Shown here: piece by piece, positions 6,737 to 8,404 of the stretch | Layout of the letters: every line of letters begins with the position of its first letter | Position numbering within the stretch: position 1 is the stretch's first letter | NCBI GenBank assembly: GCA_014799765.1 | Contig: JAAVHK010000090.1 | Span: 1-8,404, forward strand | Direction: 5' to 3' | DNA length: 8,404 nucleotides | From: Ruminococcus sp. | Lineage (GTDB): Bacteria > Bacillota > Clostridia > Oscillospirales > Ruminococcaceae | Position numbers and translations under genes: made by a program | The notes under the pieces: generated by a model | Seen by the model: the letters and a program-made list of their open reading frames with translations, nothing else | What the model was told of the DNA's origin: nothing | The model's database searches: none

Positions 6737-7461
6737 GGTTCAAATCCGGTACGGATATTGGTCTGAAACGAGACGAAAATCAGGACGCAGTACGATGTGA
6801 ATATTTCGGCGAAAACGTCCTTGCGGTTGTATGCGACGGCATGGGCGGTGAAAACTCCGGTAAAGAGGCAAGCACAATTGCCGTTGAGGAGTTTTTTCAG
6901 CGATTCTCCGAGGGCTACAACGAAAATCTGAATGATGAGGAAATCCGCAGACTTCTCATATCGTCAGTTTCGGCTGCAAATTCCGTGATTTATACCAGAG
7001 CAAAACTCGATTTTAATAACTTCGGCATGGGTACTACCTGTGTGGCGGCGTTCGTTACTGATAAGTTGGCATTTATAGTAAACGTCGGCGACAGCAGGGC
7101 ATATCTTATTGTGGAAAATGAAGGCGTTTTCCAGATAACTACAGACCATAACGTAGCGTCATTGCTTTACGAACAGGGCAGAATCACTAAGGAAGAGTTT
7201 GAAACTCACCCTCAGAAACATATGCTTGTAAGGGCGGTTGGTGTGGAACAGACAGTTCAGGCAGATACTTTCGTAATCAAGTATGAAAATTCAATCAGTC
7301 TGCTGTTGTGTTCGGACGGGCTTTCCGGCTACTGCACCGACACTGAAATATATGATGTTGTTACTTCTTCCGGATACGATAACATCACAGAAAATCTCAT
7401 AGCCCTTGCACTTGAAAAAGGTGGTCGTGACAACGTGACCGTTGCGGTAATTTATGAGTAA
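6733..7461 (+). CDS. stp: PP2C-family Ser/Thr protein phosphatase (Stp/PrpC type)
   Basis: This cytosolic, metal-dependent (Mn2+/Mg2+) PPM phosphatase removes phosphate from Ser/Thr residues and usually reverses the neighbouring PrkC-type kinase and its targets. The 242-residue protein is all catalytic domain. Visible motifs are TDIGLKRDENQD (7-18, Asp18), DGMGG (35-39, metal ligand Asp35), MGTT (99-102), NVGDSR (117-122), the HMLVRAVG segment (163-170), SDG (194-196, metal ligand) and GRDNVT (231-236, metal ligand Asp233). No membrane segment is seen. It starts at TTG 6733, overlapping the rlmN stop (TTGA), behind GGAGGTG. The kinase gene begins 21 nt downstream. The symbols stp and prpC are both in use for this gene. 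Confidence 0.95.
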   Translation: MRFKSGTDIGLKRDENQDAVRCEYFGENVLAVVCDGMGGENSGKEASTIAVEEFFQRFSEGYNENLNDEEIRRLLISSVSAANSVIYTRAKLDFNNFGMGTTCVAAFVTDKLAFIVNVGDSRAYLIVENEGVFQITTDHNVASLLYEQGRITKEEFETHPQKHMLVRAVGVEQTVQADTFVIKYENSISLLLCSDGLSGYCTDTEIYDVVTSSGYDNITENLIALALEKGGRDNVTVAVIYE

Positions 7462-7482
7462 AACAGGAGGAAAAAAGAGGAA

Positions 7483-8404
7483 ATGGATAAGTACATTGGC
7501 AAAAAACTTGACGGGAGATACGAAATCACCGAACTTATAGGTGTAGGCGGTATGGCTGAAGTCTATAAGGGTATTGACGTAATGGACCATAAGGAAGTAG
7601 CAATCAAGATTCTTAAAAAGGAGTATGCGGAAAATGAAGAATTTCTCCGCCGATTCCGTAACGAATCAAAGGCAATTGCAGTTCTTTCACACCCGAATAT
7701 CGTTAAAATCTATGACGTAGGATTTTCAGATAAAATTCAGTATATCGTCATGGAGTACATTGACGGCATAACCCTCAAGGAGTACATTGAAGAAGAAAAA
7801 GTCCTTACATGGAAAGATACTGTACATTTTGTAATACAGATTTTAAGGGCATTACATCACGCACACGACAAGGGCATAGTTCACCGTGATATAAAGCCAC
7901 AGAATATTATGATGTTCACAGATGGTACTATAAAGGTCATGGATTTCGGAATTGCCAAATTCGCACGTGAAGAGGGCAAGACCGCTACAGACCAGGCTAT
8001 AGGAAGTGTACATTATATCAGTCCGGAACAGGCTGGTGGTGACGTTACCGACGCAAGAAGCGATATTTATTCCGTCGGTGCAATGATGTATGAAATGCTC
8101 ACCGGTAGCAAACCTTTCGACAATGATAATCCGGTTGCAATAGCCGTTATGCATATGCAGGATATACCGGAACGTCCGAGAGCCTTGAATCAGGATATTC
8201 CGGACGGTCTCGAAGAAATCGTACTCAGGGCTATGGAAAAAGACCCCGAAGACAGATACCAGTCTACAGCGGAAATGATGTCAGACCTTGACGCTTTTAA
8301 AGTCAATCCTAATATGACTTTCGGTTACTATCAGGAAGAAGACGAGGAAGACGACGACGAAAATTATGTACCGGTAGCCGAAGAACCCGACGAAGAAATC
8401 GAAG
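7483..8404 (+). CDS. prkC: PrkC/Stk-type Ser/Thr protein kinase, N-terminal kinase domain (3' end outside window)
   Basis: The frame is open from ATG 7483 to the window end (307 complete codons). It encodes a Hanks-type kinase: glycine loop GVGGMAEV at 20-27, catalytic Lys42 in VAIK, Glu61 of helix C, catalytic loop HRDIKPQN at 134-141 (Asp136), DFG at 154-156, an activation loop with Thr167 and Thr169 as likely autophosphorylation sites, and GSVHYISPEQ at 174-183. The domain ends near residue 272 and is followed by a very acidic stretch (285-307). In Firmicutes this pairing with stp marks membrane kinases that carry external PASTA repeats and sense muropeptides; the membrane segment and PASTA repeats would lie beyond the window, so that part is inference. 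AGGAGG at 7465-7470 and GAGG at 7477-7480 precede the start in a purine-rich gap. Next gene expected from synteny: rsgA. Confidence 0.94.
   Translation, partial: MDKYIGKKLDGRYEITELIGVGGMAEVYKGIDVMDHKEVAIKILKKEYAENEEFLRRFRNESKAIAVLSHPNIVKIYDVGFSDKIQYIVMEYIDGITLKEYIEEEKVLTWKDTVHFVIQILRALHHAHDKGIVHRDIKPQNIMMFTDGTIKVMDFGIAKFAREEGKTATDQAIGSVHYISPEQAGGDVTDARSDIYSVGAMMYEMLTGSKPFDNDNPVAIAVMHMQDIPERPRALNQDIPDGLEEIVLRAMEKDPEDRYQSTAEMMSDLDAFKVNPNMTFGYYQEEDEEDDDENYVPVAEEPDEEIE

Noticed and set aside
7291..7590. 99-codon open frame on the - strand across the stp-prkC junction
   Set aside because: It is antisense to two clearly conserved genes; the translation has no family resemblance and no ribosome site was seen.
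7852..8154. 100-codon open frame on the - strand inside prkC
   Set aside because: It is a shadow of the kinase catalytic region (HRDIKPQN, DFG), which is plainly the coding frame.

Overview
The window is a gapless, single-strand stretch of housekeeping genes from a low-to-medium GC Gram-positive bacterium. The best guess is a Clostridia member of the Ruminococcus/Oscillospiraceae type. That guess rests on the gene order gmk-rpoZ-priA-def-fmt-rsmB-rlmN-stp-prkC, which is the classic Firmicutes synteny block; on the PP2C phosphatase / PASTA-type kinase pair; on strong purine-rich Shine-Dalgarno sites; and on the general look of the proteins. The assignment is made from memory of these families, with no database search.

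Layout, all on the + strand: 1-281 is the C-terminal part of guanylate kinase (gmk, start outside the window); 293-499 is RNA polymerase omega (rpoZ); 499-2937 is primosomal helicase PriA; 2967-3428 is peptide deformylase (def); 3435-4361 is methionyl-tRNA formyltransferase (fmt); 4374-5675 is the 16S rRNA m5C methyltransferase RsmB; 5672-6736 is the radical-SAM methyltransferase RlmN; 6733-7461 is the PP2C phosphatase (stp/prpC); 7483-8404 is the N-terminal kinase domain of a PrkC/Stk-type Ser/Thr kinase that runs off the window. Gaps between genes are at most 29 nt and three junctions overlap (1, 4 and 4 nt), so one polycistronic transcript with translational coupling is likely. I see no convincing internal promoter, terminator, RNA gene, mobile element or CRISPR, and no gene-free stretch long enough to hold one.

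Functionally the cluster links nucleotide supply (gmk) and transcription (rpoZ) to replication restart (priA), then to initiator-methionine handling (fmt adds the formyl group, def removes it), ribosome/tRNA modification (rsmB, rlmN), and finally a reversible Ser/Thr phosphorylation switch (stp opposing prkC) that in Firmicutes responds to cell-wall fragments.

I did not find a new system. The points worth a second look are local: a 15-base T run inside gmk, a DEEG in place of DEEH in PriA motif II, the absence of coaBC between rpoZ and priA, a perfect 12-bp inverted repeat and a strong GC gradient inside rlmN, a 16-bp perfect palindrome in fmt, and a very acidic segment after the kinase domain.
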